Under the pieces are notes generated by a model. It ran no database searches and was not told where the DNA came from. It worked only from the letters and a program-made list of their open reading frames with translations. A stretch of 12,173 nt of DNA from positions 1 to 12,173 of the forward strand of contig JAGXHC010000137.1 of the NCBI GenBank assembly GCA_024636405.1. The letters run 5' to 3'. The stretch comes from Sulfitobacter sp. (GTDB taxonomy: Bacteria > Pseudomonadota > Alphaproteobacteria > Rhodobacterales > Rhodobacteraceae). Of this stretch, positions 7,051 to 12,173 are shown in pieces (the first letter of the stretch is position 1; every line of letters begins with the position of its first letter). The translations under genes were made by a program, and so were the position numbers.

Positions 7051-7079
7051 CGGGTCCGGCCCTGATTGGTTCGGACCCG
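7051..7079 (+). terminator. Intra-operon hairpin between receptor and permease genes (attenuator / mRNA 3'-end stabiliser)
   Basis: CGGGTCCG (7051-7058) and CGGACCCG (7072-7079) form a perfect 8-bp G+C-rich stem with a 13-nt loop, followed by the T-rich TTTCCTTG. It starts 8 nt after the binding-protein stop and ends 27 nt before the permease start. Such elements commonly let binding-protein mRNA outnumber permease mRNA, either by partial termination or by protection from 3' exonucleases. Confidence 0.7.
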
Positions 7080-7106
7080 TTTCCTTGTCAAAAGGTGAAA
7101 GTCTAA

Positions 7107-8033
7107 ATGTCGACGACCCTATTCCTGATCCTGTGTCTGAACGGATTGCAGTACGGTATGCTGCTGTTTTTGATAGCGGCAGGGCTGACGCTGGTGTTCG
7201 GGGTGATGGGGTTTATCAACCTTGCGCACGGGGTTCAGTATATGGTCGGTGCCTATCTGGCCGTCTTTTATGTCGGACTGACCGGCAGCTTTATTGCCGC
7301 GGTGTTTCTGTCGCTTGGAACCGCGTTGATATTTGGGCTTTTGCTGGAATATTTCGTCTTTCGACACCTTTATACCCGAAGCCATCTTGATCAGGTGCTG
7401 GCGACGTTCGGGATTATCATCTTTCTCAACGAACTGGCCACGGTCCTTTTCGGCCCCGCAACCCTGACCATTGCGCCGCCGGATTTTCTGTCAGGCTCGA
7501 TCCAGCTGACCGAACAGTTGCGCTACCCTGTGTACCGTTTCGCCACCATTCTGGCGGGCCTGCTGGTCGCGGTCGCGCTGTTTCTCACGGTAAGCTATAC
7601 CCGGATCGGGATGCTGATACGGGCAGGTGCCACGACGCCGGAAATGGTGTCCGCACTTGGCGTCAATATCCAGCGGTTGTTCATGGTCGTCTTTGGTGTC
7701 GGTGCCATGCTGGCGGGTTTTGCAGGCGTCATTGCAGCGCCGATTTTTGGCATAGAGCCGGGGATGGGCGACAATATCCTGATCATCGCCTTTGTGGTGA
7801 TCATCATCGGGGGCATTGGGTCCATTGGCGGCGCATTCGTCGCGGCCTTGCTGGTCGGGTTGATTGACACGCTGGGGCGCAGCCTTGCCACCACGTTGTT
7901 GTCTGCGGTGTTCTCACCTTCGTTTGCCAATCAGATCGGTCCGGCCCTCGCGTCCATGCTGATCTACATCCTGATGGCGACGATCCTTATATTCCGGCCC
8001 AAGGGGCTGTTGCCTGCCAAGGGGGTCTCGTGA
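7107..8033 (+). CDS. HAAT-type ABC transporter inner-membrane permease, LivH-like
   Basis: One of two permease subunits that form the inner-membrane channel. It has 308 residues, nearly all in hydrophobic segments, with about eight likely membrane spans. The N-terminal block GLTLVFGVMGFINLAHG is the LivH signature. The cytoplasmic loop RAGATTPEMVSALGVN is the coupling segment that contacts the ATPases. The glycine-rich IIGGIGSIGGAFVAALLVGL near the C-terminus is also typical. It starts at ATG 7107 with an AAGGTGA ribosome site at normal spacing. It ends in TGATG overlap with the next permease gene, so the two are translationally coupled. It is a close relative of branched-chain amino acid permeases; substrate specificity comes mainly from the binding protein. 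Confidence 0.93.
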   Translation: MSTTLFLILCLNGLQYGMLLFLIAAGLTLVFGVMGFINLAHGVQYMVGAYLAVFYVGLTGSFIAAVFLSLGTALIFGLLLEYFVFRHLYTRSHLDQVLATFGIIIFLNELATVLFGPATLTIAPPDFLSGSIQLTEQLRYPVYRFATILAGLLVAVALFLTVSYTRIGMLIRAGATTPEMVSALGVNIQRLFMVVFGVGAMLAGFAGVIAAPIFGIEPGMGDNILIIAFVVIIIGGIGSIGGAFVAALLVGLIDTLGRSLATTLLSAVFSPSFANQIGPALASMLIYILMATILIFRPKGLLPAKGVS

Positions 8034-8980
8034 TGGATCGCGCGCTGGTCGTGGCGGGCGTCCTCTTTGGACTGCTGCTGTGCATGCCTTTTGTGTTGCC
8101 GCTGGTTGGCGGTGAATATCTGACCGGCCTGCTGATCAAGGCGATGCTTTTGGCGATCGCGGCCATATCGCTTGATTTGCTCATCGGCCATGGCGGCCTG
8201 ATCAGCCTTGGCCACGCGGCCTTTGTGGGGGTCGGTGCCTATGCGGCGGCTATCGGGCTGGAAAACGGCGTGGAAAACATCCTTGTGCTGCTGGTCATCA
8301 CGCTTGCGGTCACCGGAGTTGTCGCGCTGATCACCGGGGGCCTGGCACTGCGGACCAGCGGGGTCTATTTCTTGATGATCACGCTGGCCTTCGGGCAGAT
8401 GATTTATTTCACACTCACCTCGCTTGCGGCTTATGGCGGCGACGACGGGCTGACGCTTTGGTCCCTGGCCACGCTGTTTGGCAGCGATGTGGTGCAGGGC
8501 GGTGGTGGATTGTACTTTGTCGTGCTCGGCGCCCTTTTTGCAACGTGGTGGGGTGTTTACCGCATCAGTCAGTCGCGGTTTGGTCGGGTGTTGCGCGCCG
8601 CGCGGGACAATCCCGAACGCGCCGAAGTCATGGGATTTTCGGTGACCCGCTATCGATTGATTGCCTATGTAATTGCGGCCATGATCGCCGGTGTGTCGGG
8701 GCTTTTGCTGGTGCAACATGCCGAATTTGTCAGCCCGGCACTGGCCACATGGCAACGATCGGGCGATCTGATTGTGGTGATTGTCCTGGGCGGTATGGGG
8801 TCACGCAACGGGGCGATACTTGGGGCATTTTTCATTGTCATTGTCGAAGAAGTGCTGGGCGGGTTCTTTCATGAATGGCGATTGGTCTATGGGCCGTTGC
8901 TGGTGGTGATGGTGCTTTTTGCCAAGGGCGGCATCAGTGATCTTCTTATGCCCAGAGCCAACAAAAGTACCGCGTCATGA
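8033..8980 (+). CDS. HAAT-type ABC transporter inner-membrane permease, LivM-like
   Basis: The second channel-forming permease, about 315 residues and mostly hydrophobic. The block LDLLIGHGGLISLGHAAF followed by VGVGAYAAA is the LivM signature. The cytoplasmic coupling loop RAARDNPERAEVMGFSV contacts an ATPase subunit, and VIVLGGMGSRNGAILGAFF near the end is also family-typical. The start is set at ATG 8033, which shares one base with the upstream stop (TGATG) and lies 7 nt after a GGGGG ribosome site. The GTG at 8030 is possible but only 4 nt from that site. The 3' end overlaps the first ATPase gene by 4 bp (ATGA). Confidence 0.92.
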   Translation: MDRALVVAGVLFGLLLCMPFVLPLVGGEYLTGLLIKAMLLAIAAISLDLLIGHGGLISLGHAAFVGVGAYAAAIGLENGVENILVLLVITLAVTGVVALITGGLALRTSGVYFLMITLAFGQMIYFTLTSLAAYGGDDGLTLWSLATLFGSDVVQGGGGLYFVVLGALFATWWGVYRISQSRFGRVLRAARDNPERAEVMGFSVTRYRLIAYVIAAMIAGVSGLLLVQHAEFVSPALATWQRSGDLIVVIVLGGMGSRNGAILGAFFIVIVEEVLGGFFHEWRLVYGPLLVVMVLFAKGGISDLLMPRANKSTAS

Positions 8981-9723
8981 GCATGTTGGATATCCGAAAT
9001 CTCAACAAAAGCTTCGGTGCCATTACCGTGAGCCGTGATATCTCGCTCAGCGTTGGGGCGGATCAGTGTCATGCGCTGATTGGTCCCAACGGTGCGGGCA
9101 AGACGACGCTGATGCATCAGATATCCGGGGTGCTGCGTCCCGATTCCGGGCAGATCGCGCTGGACGGCCGCGACATTTCCGATCTCTCGATGGCGCGGCG
9201 TGTGCAGGCAGGTCTGGGGCGCACGTTTCAGATCACCTCTGTGCTGCCGAGCTTCAGCGCGCTTGAAAATACCGCAATCGCCATACAGGCAAAAACCGGC
9301 TCCAGCATGCGCTTTTTCCGCGTGGCAGCACAGGAGACAGCGCTGAATGATGCGGCACAGGCCACATTGGAACGTGTGGGTCTTGGGGATCGCACACATA
9401 TGCGCGCCGCTGATCTTTCCCATGGGGAATTGCGGTTGCTGGAACTCGCCATTGCCCTTGCGGGCAAGCCCAAATTCCTGCTGTTGGATGAACCCATGGC
9501 GGGGCTTGGCCGTACCGAAAGCGCGGCGCTTGTGACGTTGCTGTCGGAATTGCGCGGCAGTTTGCCAATGTTGCTGGTGGAACATGACATGGACGCCATT
9601 TTCCAGCTGGCAGATACGGTATCCGTGTTGGTCGATGGCACCGTGGTCGCGCGCGGCACACCGGACGAGGTGCGTGCCAGCCCTGCCGCCCGTGCCGCCT
9701 ATCTGGGGGAGGGTGCCCAGTGA
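8977..9723 (+). CDS. HAAT-type ABC transporter ATPase, LivG-like
   Basis: A cytoplasmic nucleotide-binding subunit that powers transport, 248 residues. Walker A is GPNGAGKT (36-43), the Q-loop is at GRTFQ (Gln85), and the signature is LSHGE (147-151) rather than the more usual LSGGQ. Walker B is LLLDEP with catalytic Glu172, and the H-loop histidine is His203 in VEHDM. The order and the GRTFQ segment are typical of LivG. All catalytic residues are intact. Its start overlaps the permease gene by ATGA and its stop overlaps the next ATPase gene by GTGA. It probably pairs with the downstream ATPase as a heterodimer under the LivH/LivM-like permeases. Confidence 0.93.
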   Translation: MSMLDIRNLNKSFGAITVSRDISLSVGADQCHALIGPNGAGKTTLMHQISGVLRPDSGQIALDGRDISDLSMARRVQAGLGRTFQITSVLPSFSALENTAIAIQAKTGSSMRFFRVAAQETALNDAAQATLERVGLGDRTHMRAADLSHGELRLLELAIALAGKPKFLLLDEPMAGLGRTESAALVTLLSELRGSLPMLLVEHDMDAIFQLADTVSVLVDGTVVARGTPDEVRASPAARAAYLGEGAQ

Positions 9724-10421
9724 CCCCGCTTGTTACGATCAAGGATCTGCACGCCGGATATGGTGATACCAAGGTGCTGTTTGGTGTCGATCTTGACATA
9801 ACGCCGGGTCAGGTCAGCACCTTTATGGGCCGAAACGGCATGGGCAAGACAACCACCGTCCGTTGTCTGATGGGCCTGTTGAAACCCACGTCCGGGCAAA
9901 TCACGATCCATCAGAATAACATGACAGGCGCGCCGCCCTACCGCATCGCACAGGCGGGTGTGGGGCTTGTTCCCGAAGGTCGCCACGTGTTTCCGTCGCT
10001 TACCGTCAGCGAAAATCTGCGCGCTACAGCGCAGCCGCAGCGGGATGGCTGGACCGAAGACCGCATCTATGACGCCTTCCCCCGGTTGGGCCAGCGCAAG
10101 CGTAACCTTGGTTTTCAGCTTTCAGGCGGTGAACAGCAGATGCTTGCCATTGGGCGCGCCCTGATGACCAATCCCGATCTGCTGGTGCTGGACGAGGCCA
10201 CCGAAGGGCTTGCCCCGCTGATCCGCGAAGAGATCTGGAAAATGCTCGGGCGTCTCAAGGCGGATGGGCTTTCCATCCTTTTGATCGACAAGAACCTTGA
10301 TGAGCTGTCACGAATCTCGGACCGCTATTTCGTCATCGAGAAAGGTGAAATTGTCTGGAAGGGCGAAGCGGCAGAGTTCGACAGGCAGCGCGCCGAGGTG
10401 GAGAAATTTCTGCATCTTTGA
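9720..10421 (+). CDS. HAAT-type ABC transporter ATPase, LivF-like
   Basis: The second ATPase of the importer, 233 residues. Walker A is GRNGMGKT (37-44), the signature is LSGGE (134-138), Walker B is LLVLDE with Glu159, and the LivF hallmark EGRHVFPSLTV is present. The H-loop is unusual: the position that is His in most ABC ATPases, and often Gln in LivF-type proteins, is Lys191 within LLIDKNLDEL. The site contributed by this subunit may therefore hydrolyse ATP slowly, with its partner keeping the normal His. The GTG start overlaps the upstream stop by 4 bp (GTGA). It is the last gene of the transporter run; a 311-bp gap follows. Confidence 0.92.
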   Translation: MTPLVTIKDLHAGYGDTKVLFGVDLDITPGQVSTFMGRNGMGKTTTVRCLMGLLKPTSGQITIHQNNMTGAPPYRIAQAGVGLVPEGRHVFPSLTVSENLRATAQPQRDGWTEDRIYDAFPRLGQRKRNLGFQLSGGEQQMLAIGRALMTNPDLLVLDEATEGLAPLIREEIWKMLGRLKADGLSILLIDKNLDELSRISDRYFVIEKGEIVWKGEAAEFDRQRAEVEKFLHL

Positions 10422-10732
10422 CAAGACAGGGTTGCACCCCGCTTTGTTCGATGGATCGGCTTGCGAGATACGCCGTCCAAGCGGGATACACGGGAAAAGC
10501 ATCGGCGCTGGAAAGTTGTCCGCGCGACCGATAAGCTCGGGCGCGATGGGGCTGGTCATGGGTATAGGCCATTGTTCATGCTGCGGAGCAAAGTCGAAGA
10601 TATGGCAAGGAATGGTGAACAAGGTGATCGTGAAATGACGCTTGTGTGTGTCGGGTTCCGGCCCCTTGCGGCCGACAGTTCGTGTTCCCATGATCATGCG
10701 CCCCGCACGCTCGTTCTGGAAAGGATCGTTTG
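10422..10732. other. Intergenic gap with no convincing gene
   Basis: This stretch separates the transporter run from the LicD-like gene. Open frames exist on both strands, including one of 90 codons on the plus strand whose stop (10731-10733) shares a base with the licD-like ATG. None has protein-like composition or a good ribosome site of its own. The left part holds a long potential hairpin at 10438-10485. The right end carries the ribosome site AAAGGA for the next gene. No clear promoter was seen. Confidence 0.6.
10438..10485 (+). terminator. Long stem-loop after the transporter operon (possible 3' end)
   Basis: CCCGCTT (10438-10444) pairs with AAGCGGG (10479-10485). Inside it GGATCGGC (10453-10460) pairs with GCCGTCC (10472-10478), with one bulged T. 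The 3' arm is continuous and the 5' arm has an 8-nt internal bulge. It begins 16 nt after the livF-like stop. There is no T tract, so this is not a textbook intrinsic terminator. It could be an mRNA end protector or chance pairing in G+C-rich DNA. Confidence 0.35.
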
Positions 10733-11650
10733 ATGGACGATGCATCAGAGCACGGATTGACCCGCGATCAGGCAGCGGAACGTGTCGCGGAAATCCGACT
10801 TATGGCGATGGCCGAGATCGCCGTGAAAAACACCGGGATAGACGGTGAACGGCTTTATTATGAGTTGCACGACATCAAGCGTCGTCCGCTATCGGATGAA
10901 TGGCTTGAGGCTTCTGTAATGCTGGCCGTTATCCGACGCGCGCGCCCGGCCCGCGTATTGGGCTGGCTGGGAAAACTGCGCGACCGTCGCCGTCGCGCCG
11001 ATGCGACAGCACAGTTTGATGCGTTTGAGAAACGTCTGCGCGATTACCTGTATCCCGATGTGCTGACAAATCACGGGTATGGTGACGCCACTTTCGCCGG
11101 GTTGGACCACGATGCCGTCTGGAAAACGGTCAATATCCATCTCAGCGCGCTGAACAAGGCGGGCTATGAGGTGTTCCTGAATTCCGGCACCTTGCTGGGT
11201 GTGGTCCGCGATGCGCGTCTGATCGATCATGACGACGATGTGGACCTTGCCGTTATCCTAAAGGCCACGACTGAGGCGCAAGCCGCCGCCGAATGGCAGG
11301 CGATGCGCGCCATGCTGGAAGACGCGGACCTTTTTGAGCGTGGCGTGCCGGATCAGCCGGCAATTTACAAAATCCGCCCCGCAGGCCAGACCGAATTCGA
11401 TCTTTTTCCTGCGTGGGTCGAAGACGGCAAGTTTTATATCTACCCCCACACTTACGGCACGCTCGCAGAAGACGATGTGCTGCCGTTGCAGCCCTGCAAG
11501 GTATCCAGACAGCCAATTCCGCGCGATCCTGAGAAGATGTTGGAAATAAATTATGGGCCGAACTGGCGGACACCTGATCCGCTGTTCAAATTCCCATGGG
11601 ACGATGCAAATGCCAGGTTTTCCACCTTTATCGAAAGCCTGACGCCCTAG
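10733..11650 (+). CDS. LicD-family protein (nucleotidyltransferase-fold phosphotransferase)
   Basis: LicD-type proteins transfer phosphorylcholine or similar phospho-groups onto cell-surface glycans. The 305-residue protein has a roughly 130-residue charged, probably helical N-terminal region, then the family core. NSGTLLGVVRD (150-160) is the glycine-rich nucleotide-binding turn. DHDDDVDLAV (165-174) holds the metal-binding acidic cluster (Asp167, Asp169, Asp171). EFDLFPAW is the next conserved strand, and YGPNWRTPD lies near the C-terminus. No signal peptide or membrane span is seen, so it is cytoplasmic. ATG 10733 lies 7 nt after AAAGGA and is preferred to the TTG at 10730. It stands alone on this strand with no glycan or choline genes visible, so its acceptor is unknown. 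It may belong to a capsule or lipopolysaccharide modification system elsewhere. Confidence 0.85.
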   Translation: MDDASEHGLTRDQAAERVAEIRLMAMAEIAVKNTGIDGERLYYELHDIKRRPLSDEWLEASVMLAVIRRARPARVLGWLGKLRDRRRRADATAQFDAFEKRLRDYLYPDVLTNHGYGDATFAGLDHDAVWKTVNIHLSALNKAGYEVFLNSGTLLGVVRDARLIDHDDDVDLAVILKATTEAQAAAEWQAMRAMLEDADLFERGVPDQPAIYKIRPAGQTEFDLFPAWVEDGKFYIYPHTYGTLAEDDVLPLQPCKVSRQPIPRDPEKMLEINYGPNWRTPDPLFKFPWDDANARFSTFIESLTP

Positions 11651-11654
11651 AACG

Positions 11655-11680
11655 TGCCGCCTCTGCGCAGAGCATCGGCA
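11655..11680 (+). terminator. Compact stem-loop just after the LicD-like gene
   Basis: TGCCG (11655-11659) pairs with CGGCA (11676-11680). Between them lies the perfect 12-bp palindrome CTCTGCGCAGAG (11661-11672), giving a two-part stem with small internal bulges. It begins 5 nt after the stop codon. No T run follows, so Rho-independent termination is uncertain, but the position suits a transcript 3' end between convergent genes. Confidence 0.4.
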
Positions 11681-11921
11681 GACAATGAAGCGTCCCGGCA
11701 GGCTTGGAGTAGAGCCCGCCATGCCCTGTCATGTTGAGTTCTGGAACCGCGTGATCCACGATCTAGGGAAGTGACAAGATGGTTTTTGAAATGCCAAGTG
11801 CGTGAGGATCGGAGAAGCCGCATGAGATCAGCATCTCAAAGGGATGAGAGCAACGGGCCTTCTCTTGGGCAGAGAGTCCCGGCGCGCTGTTTCTACGCAC
11901 CGAGACGTCTGTTTCATAAGA
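11681..11921. other. Non-coding stretch between convergent genes, with alternative short hairpins
   Basis: No open frame of protein-like composition was found. At 11823-11838 TGAGAT and ATCTCA flank a 4-nt loop. The same TCTCA can instead pair with TGAGA at 11845-11849, so the two stems exclude each other. A further CTCT/AGAG pairing lies just downstream. At 11920-11931 GATCATTTGATC is an imperfect palindrome. No transposase remnant, tRNA or known riboswitch was recognised. Confidence 0.5.
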
Positions 11922-12026
11922 TCATTTGATCCGAGCGGTCCCAGGGTCCAAGTTTGCGGTCATCCATTGTTCGGCTAAATCCTGTGGGTCCATTTGATCA
12001 CGATCTGCCTCTGAACGGGCGGTCAT
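11922..12026 (-). CDS. Possible 34-residue ORF overlapping the GcvT-like stop (uncertain)
   Basis: On the minus strand an ATG at 12026-12024 overlaps the stop of the upstream GcvT-like gene as ATGA, the same junction style seen in the operons here. It reads 34 codons to a TGA at 11924-11922. The peptide is hydrophilic and acidic near its middle (for example MDPQDLAEQW), with no signal peptide or membrane segment, and I recognise no family. It may be a real small coupled gene, the remnant of a longer one, or chance. No ribosome site stands out because the region is coding for the upstream gene. Confidence 0.2.
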   Translation of the reverse strand: MTARSEADRDQMDPQDLAEQWMTANLDPGTARIK

Positions 12027-12173
12027 GCCCGCATCCGTGCGTATTCTGGATCATACGGCGACGGTGGGATGACTTCGGCATCCACCAGATCACCGCAGAG
12101 GTCCAGTTTCATCGTGCTGCCCACGGCGGCCAATTCCGGCATCACAAATGCATAGGCCAGATTTAAACCAACG
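12023..12173 (-). CDS. GcvT-family protein, C-terminal 49 residues (dimethylglycine/sarcosine-dehydrogenase-like; runs off the right edge)
   Basis: The minus strand reads an open frame from the right edge to a TGA at 12025-12023. The visible part contains LAYAFVMPELAAVGSTMKLD, then GDLVDAEVI and PSPYDPEYARMRA. This pattern (a start resembling LAYV, then AxVG, a short beta barrel, then a proline and YDPE ending) is that of the C-terminal barrel of glycine-cleavage T proteins. It is closest in feel to the large FAD-dependent dimethylglycine/sarcosine dehydrogenase family common in Rhodobacterales. These enzymes bind tetrahydrofolate and oxidatively demethylate methylated amines. With only 49 residues visible, the exact member (GcvT, a DmdA-like demethylase or a dehydrogenase) cannot be decided. 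It converges on the LicD-like gene. Confidence 0.65.
   Translation of the reverse strand, partial: VGLNLAYAFVMPELAAVGSTMKLDLCGDLVDAEVIPPSPYDPEYARMRA

Noticed and set aside
7964..8755. 263-codon open frame on the minus strand
   Set aside because: It is antisense to the LivM-like permease, and its translation is rich in Gln, His, Arg and Lys with no recognisable motif, typical of the complement of a membrane-protein gene.
5873..10421. The transporter as a urea importer (UrtABCDE)
   Set aside because: The gene order is the same as in liv and urt operons, but no urease genes are nearby and the receptor does not show an obvious UrtA-like sequence; left as a HAAT importer of unknown substrate.
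10461..10733. 90-codon plus-strand frame ending at the LicD-like start
   Set aside because: The TGATG junction with the next gene is tempting, but the composition is not protein-like and no ribosome site precedes it; kept only as a remark on the gap.
10308..10745. 145-codon minus-strand frame across the transporter/licD gap
   Set aside because: It overlaps the end of the LivF-like gene, has no ribosome site and no family resemblance; non-coding is more likely.
11954..12166. 70-codon plus-strand frame near the right edge, considered as a transposase remnant
   Set aside because: The opposite strand reads a convincing GcvT-type C-terminus through the same bases, and no catalytic transposase motif or terminal inverted repeats were seen.

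Overview
The window looks like a piece of chromosome from an alphaproteobacterium, probably a marine Rhodobacterales (Roseobacter-type) member. The reasons are moderately high G+C, tightly packed genes with GTGA/ATGA/TGATG junctions, a five-gene branched-chain-amino-acid-type (HAAT) ABC transporter, and the C-terminus of a GcvT/dimethylglycine-dehydrogenase-like protein. The taxonomic call is inference from style, since there is no rRNA in the window.

Left block, minus strand (1-3342): an AraC-family regulator is followed in the same direction by cyanophycinase (cphB) and then by cyanophycin synthetase (cphA). cphA runs off the left edge after its first 408 codons. cphB and cphA form a storage-polymer pair: CphA makes multi-L-arginyl-poly-L-aspartate and CphB cuts it to beta-Asp-Arg dipeptides.

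Central block, plus strand (3425-10421): this starts back to back with the araC gene across a 152-bp divergent intergenic region. Two paralogous single-domain cupins with complete metal-binding motifs come first. An FAD-dependent aromatic-hydroxylase-type monooxygenase follows, overlapping the second cupin by 4 bp. Then comes a complete HAAT transporter: periplasmic binding protein, two permeases and two ATPases. A hairpin between the binding-protein gene and the first permease gene may set their expression ratio. The layout suggests an AraC-controlled cluster for uptake and oxidation of an unidentified, probably aromatic or heteroaromatic, carboxylate. The substrate cannot be read from the sequence.

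Right block (10422-12173): a 311-bp gap holds a potential long hairpin but no convincing gene. A plus-strand LicD-family (nucleotidyltransferase-fold) protein follows, then a structured, mostly non-coding stretch. The last 49 codons of a minus-strand GcvT-type protein enter from the right edge, and a possible 34-codon ORF overlaps its stop.

No tRNA, rRNA, CRISPR array, insertion sequence or integrase was seen. The most interesting features are the uncharacterised AraC/cupin/cupin/monooxygenase/HAAT cluster and its placement next to a cyanophycin locus in a non-cyanobacterium.
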